Shown: positions 11,957-13,943 of the stretch, piece after piece
How the letters are laid out: the number at the start of each line of letters is the position of its first letter
Numbering within the stretch: the first letter of the stretch is position 1
Assembly (NCBI GenBank): GCA_027036755.1
Contig: JALWDV010000236.1
Coordinates: 1 to 13,943 of the forward strand
DNA from: Anaerolineae bacterium
GTDB taxonomy: Bacteria; Chloroflexota; Anaerolineae; J102
DNA: 13,943 bases
Direction: 5' to 3'
Translations under genes and position numbers: made by a program
Notes under the pieces: model-generated
The model's database searches: none
What the model was told of the DNA's origin: nothing
The model's input: the letters and a program-made list of their open reading frames with translations, nothing else

Positions 11957-13402
11957 CTATCCGGCCAATTTATCCTTCAGCAACTTTTGCACCACGCCCG
12001 GATTGGCCTTGCCCCGGGTTTGGCGCATGACCTGGCCCACGAACCAGCCGAAGAGCTGCACTTTGCCCGCGCGATAGCGGCTCACCTCGTCGGGATGCTC
12101 CGCCAGCAGGCGATCCACCAGGGTTTCCAGGGCCGCGGCGTCGCTGACCTGGGCCAACCCTTCCCGCTCCACGATGGTTTGGGCCTCCTCGCCCGTCTTG
12201 AACATCGTCTTGAGCACCTTGCTGGCCGTGTTGGCGTTGATGGTCTTGGCCGCCACCAGCTTCAGCAGGCCCGCGAATTTCTCGGGCGTGACCGGGATGT
12301 CGGAGATGGGCAGGCCGCTATCGTTCACCAGACGGAAGAGATCGCCCATCACCCAGTTGGCGATCTTTTTGGCGGGCATGGCCTCGCCCACCGCGGCCGC
12401 CAGCGCGTCGAAGTAATCGGCGGTCGGGCGCTCGGCCGTGAGCACCTCTGCATCCTTGGGGCTGAGGCCGTATTGCGTCACAAAGCGCTGACGCCGGGCC
12501 CGGGGCAGCTCGGGCAGGCCCGCGGCCAGCTCCTCAACCCAGGCCCGCTCGATGCGCAGGGGCGGCAGATCGGGCTCGGGGAAATAGCGATAATCGTGGG
12601 CGTCCTCCTTGCTGCGCTGCACATAGGTGCGACCCTCGGCCTCCAGCCAGCCCAGGGTTACCTGCTCCACCTGTCCGCCCGCCCGCAAAATCTTCTCCTG
12701 GCGCGCGATCTCGTAAGCGATGGCGTTGCGCACCGCCCGGAAGCTGTTCAGATTCTTCACTTCCACCTTCACGCCCAAAGCTTCGCTTCCGGCCGGCCGC
12801 AGTGAGATGTTGGCCTCCATGCGCATGGCCCCTTTCTCCAGATCGCCGGTGCTGGCCCCGATGTAGATCAAAATCTGGCGCAGGCGGGTGAGATATTCGT
12901 TCACCTCGTCGATGGAGCGCATATCGGGCTCGGAGACGATCTCCAGCAGGGGCACGCCCGCCCGGTTGTAATCCACCAGGCTGGCGCCATTCTCGTGCAC
13001 CAGCTTGCCCGTATCCTCCTCCAGATGGGCGCGAGTGATGCCGATGCGCTTGACGCCCGCGGGCGTGTCGATATCCAGCCAGCCGTTCACCGCCTGCGGC
13101 AGCTCATATTGCGTGATCTGATAGCCCTTGGGCAGATCGGGATAGGTGTAATTCTTGCGCTCGAAGCGCACATCCTCGGCGATGGTGCAGTTCAGGGCCA
13201 GGCCCGCGCGGATGGTTTGGGCCACGGCTTCTTTGTTGATGACGGGCAACGCGCCGGGCATGGCCAGGCACACCGGGCATACGTGGGTGTTGGGCGCTGC
13301 GCCGAAGAAATCAGCGCTGCACGAGCAGAACATCTTGGATTTTGTGATGAGTTCGGCGTGGACTTCCAGGCCGATGACGACTTCGTATTGAGGAGAAGGC
13401 AT
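11957..13402 (-). CDS. gatB: Asp-tRNA(Asn)/Glu-tRNA(Gln) amidotransferase subunit B
   Basis: Subunit B of GatCAB. It binds misacylated Glu-tRNA(Gln) or Asp-tRNA(Asn), activates the acyl group with ATP and, with ammonia from GatA, makes Gln- or Asn-tRNA. At 481 aa it has the usual length. It opens VVIGLEVHAEL. The zinc cluster has Cys26, Cys28, Cys42 and Cys45 in MFCSCSADFFG and THVCPVCLAMPG. RKNYTYPDLPKGYQITQY, NRAGVPLLEIVSEPD, MRMEANISLRP and DYRYFPEPDLPPL follow. The C-terminal helical YqeY-like tail ends at VGQVMRQTRGKANPGVVQKL. The start at 13402 has no clear Shine-Dalgarno. A TTG at 13414, four codons earlier, is also without one. gatA and gatC are not in the window. The gene stands alone between an inverted pair of repeat B. 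Confidence 0.97.
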   Translation of the reverse strand: MPSPQYEVVIGLEVHAELITKSKMFCSCSADFFGAAPNTHVCPVCLAMPGALPVINKEAVAQTIRAGLALNCTIAEDVRFERKNYTYPDLPKGYQITQYELPQAVNGWLDIDTPAGVKRIGITRAHLEEDTGKLVHENGASLVDYNRAGVPLLEIVSEPDMRSIDEVNEYLTRLRQILIYIGASTGDLEKGAMRMEANISLRPAGSEALGVKVEVKNLNSFRAVRNAIAYEIARQEKILRAGGQVEQVTLGWLEAEGRTYVQRSKEDAHDYRYFPEPDLPPLRIERAWVEELAAGLPELPRARRQRFVTQYGLSPKDAEVLTAERPTADYFDALAAAVGEAMPAKKIANWVMGDLFRLVNDSGLPISDIPVTPEKFAGLLKLVAAKTINANTASKVLKTMFKTGEEAQTIVEREGLAQVSDAAALETLVDRLLAEHPDEVSRYRAGKVQLFGWFVGQVMRQTRGKANPGVVQKLLKDKLAG

Positions 13403-13774
13403 AGGAGAATTCAAAATGGCTGATTACAGCTTTTTCTGGTAACTGCTAAGTAGTCTGTCTGTTTTCGCTGGCTTGGCTTCTGCTGCGGCAGCCCCCCTCG
13501 CTCCCCCCCGCAAGCGGGAGGGAAGACCTCTCCGCCTGCAAAAAACTTTGCAAATCAGCGGCTCCCTCTACCGCAAAGGAGCGGAGCGACTGGGTGGGGA
13601 GGAAATAAGGAGGTTTGATTAGGTGGGGCGCTCGTCGGCCTGCGCCGACGCTTGCGACGCCAGTTTTGACGAGGAAAAAACCGTCCCCGCAGGGGGACGG
13701 GCGGCGGAACGCCCGTGGAACCGAATTCATTCGGCGAAAACGGCGATGAGCAGGCGCCCCACCGAAAAACCAAC
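13403..13774. other. Intergenic spacer with low-complexity and hairpin repeats
   Basis: No gene is supported. The stretch 13486-13520 is a C-rich run with CCCGC-AA-GCGGG, and 13575-13590 has AGGAGCGGAGCGACTGGG wording typical of dispersed repeats. Open frames on the minus strand here (for example 13446-13787) are compositionally odd, rich in Arg, Ser and Pro, and run through the hairpins. I see no convincing gatB promoter. Confidence 0.6.
13681..13734. repeat. Cluster of three consecutive hairpins
   Basis: CCGTCCCC-gcag-GGGGACGG (13681-13700), GGGCG-gcggaa-CGCCC (13699-13714) and CCGAAT-tc-ATTCGG (13721-13734) follow each other almost without gaps. This is a compact palindromic unit of the REP/BIME kind upstream of gatB. 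Its function is unknown. Confidence 0.75.
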
Positions 13775-13827
13775 GGGTGCGTCCCAAATGAGTTGGAAAG
13801 TTAAAATAATCCTTTTATTAACGGGGC
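13775..13827 (+). repeat. Repeat A, copy 2
   Basis: These 53 nt match the reverse complement of 1-53 with two mismatches. It is separated from repeat B copy 2 by 14 nt (GCTTCGCGCCCGCC). Here A and B form one composite, and the first base of the window ends an A copy at the same point, so a B copy may lie just outside. Confidence 0.85.
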
Positions 13828-13841
13828 GCTTCGCGCCCGCC

Positions 13842-13943
13842 GCCAGCGCCGGGGGATGAAGTCCCCCGGCTAGAAACAGCGCCCCTGCGGGGCTAGCCGG
13901 ATTTATCCGGCGCTGTTTTGTAGCCCGGCGACTTCATCGCCGG
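13842..13943 (-). repeat. Repeat B, copy 2 (window edge)
   Basis: An inverted copy of 11803-11904 with one mismatch (in the GCCCC/GGGGC block). It runs to the last base of the window and may continue. Together the two copies bracket gatB and its upstream spacer. Confidence 0.9.

Noticed and set aside
11933..12805. 290-aa open frame on the plus strand within gatB
   Set aside because: It is a shadow of gatB, low in recognisable motifs and rich in Gly, His and Leu.
13446..13787. 113-aa open frame upstream of gatB
   Set aside because: It runs through C-rich and hairpin repeats, has no ribosome site, and its composition is repeat-like.

Overview
The window is a stretch of moderately high-GC bacterial chromosome with no rRNA, tRNA, phage, IS transposase or CRISPR array. 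Three things together suggest a Chloroflexota (Anaerolineae-like) genome, possibly a metagenome contig: the mix of genes, the Thr/Pro-linker lipoprotein style, and intergenic spaces crowded with small palindromic repeats. This taxonomic guess is inference; no marker gene settles it. Both ends of the window lie in copies of the same repeat families in opposite orientation, as expected if an assembly stopped at multicopy repeats.

Layout. 73-1965 (-): large secreted/membrane DUF2207-type protein with a Gly-rich tail. 1966-2670: repeat-rich spacer. 2671-3507 (+): solitary trpC. 3508-3834: MITE-like element plus an inverted copy of a repeat found before trpC. 3835-5957 (+): DUF554 membrane protein, a degenerate 6-pyruvoyl-tetrahydropterin synthase/QueD-like protein, and ribonuclease Z, the last two only 5 nt apart. 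6123-8686 (-): a likely three-gene unit of CAP-domain lipoprotein, an uncharacterised 348-aa protein and an RluA-family pseudouridine synthase. 8778-9371 (-): peroxiredoxin. 9694-11475 (-): tight three-gene unit of a small antitoxin-like protein, a MNT/AbiEii-like nucleotidyltransferase and a nucleoside hydrolase. 11957-13402 (-): gatB. 13403-13943: hairpin and repeat cluster.

The main discovery is in the peroxiredoxin. Its reading frame is interrupted by one TGA exactly at the peroxidatic cysteine (motif FTFV-U-PTE), and the frame stays intact on both sides. Starting 15 nt after the TGA codon on the coding strand is a perfect 5-bp hairpin with a GGUC loop, which is the form and position of a bacterial SECIS and close to that of E. 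coli fdhF. I read this as a selenocysteine peroxiredoxin (PrxU type) of 197 residues. Automatic gene callers would cut it to a 128-residue fragment and lose the active site. It has a good promoter, a strong Shine-Dalgarno, a 23-codon leader ORF and a terminator of its own. The usual C-terminal resolving cysteine is threonine.

Second-rank observations are the QueD-like protein that has lost its catalytic dyad and one zinc ligand, the toxin/antitoxin-like pair joined to a nucleoside hydrolase, and at least five families of intergenic inverted repeats. Two of these families occur as inverted pairs bracketing single genes (trpC and gatB).
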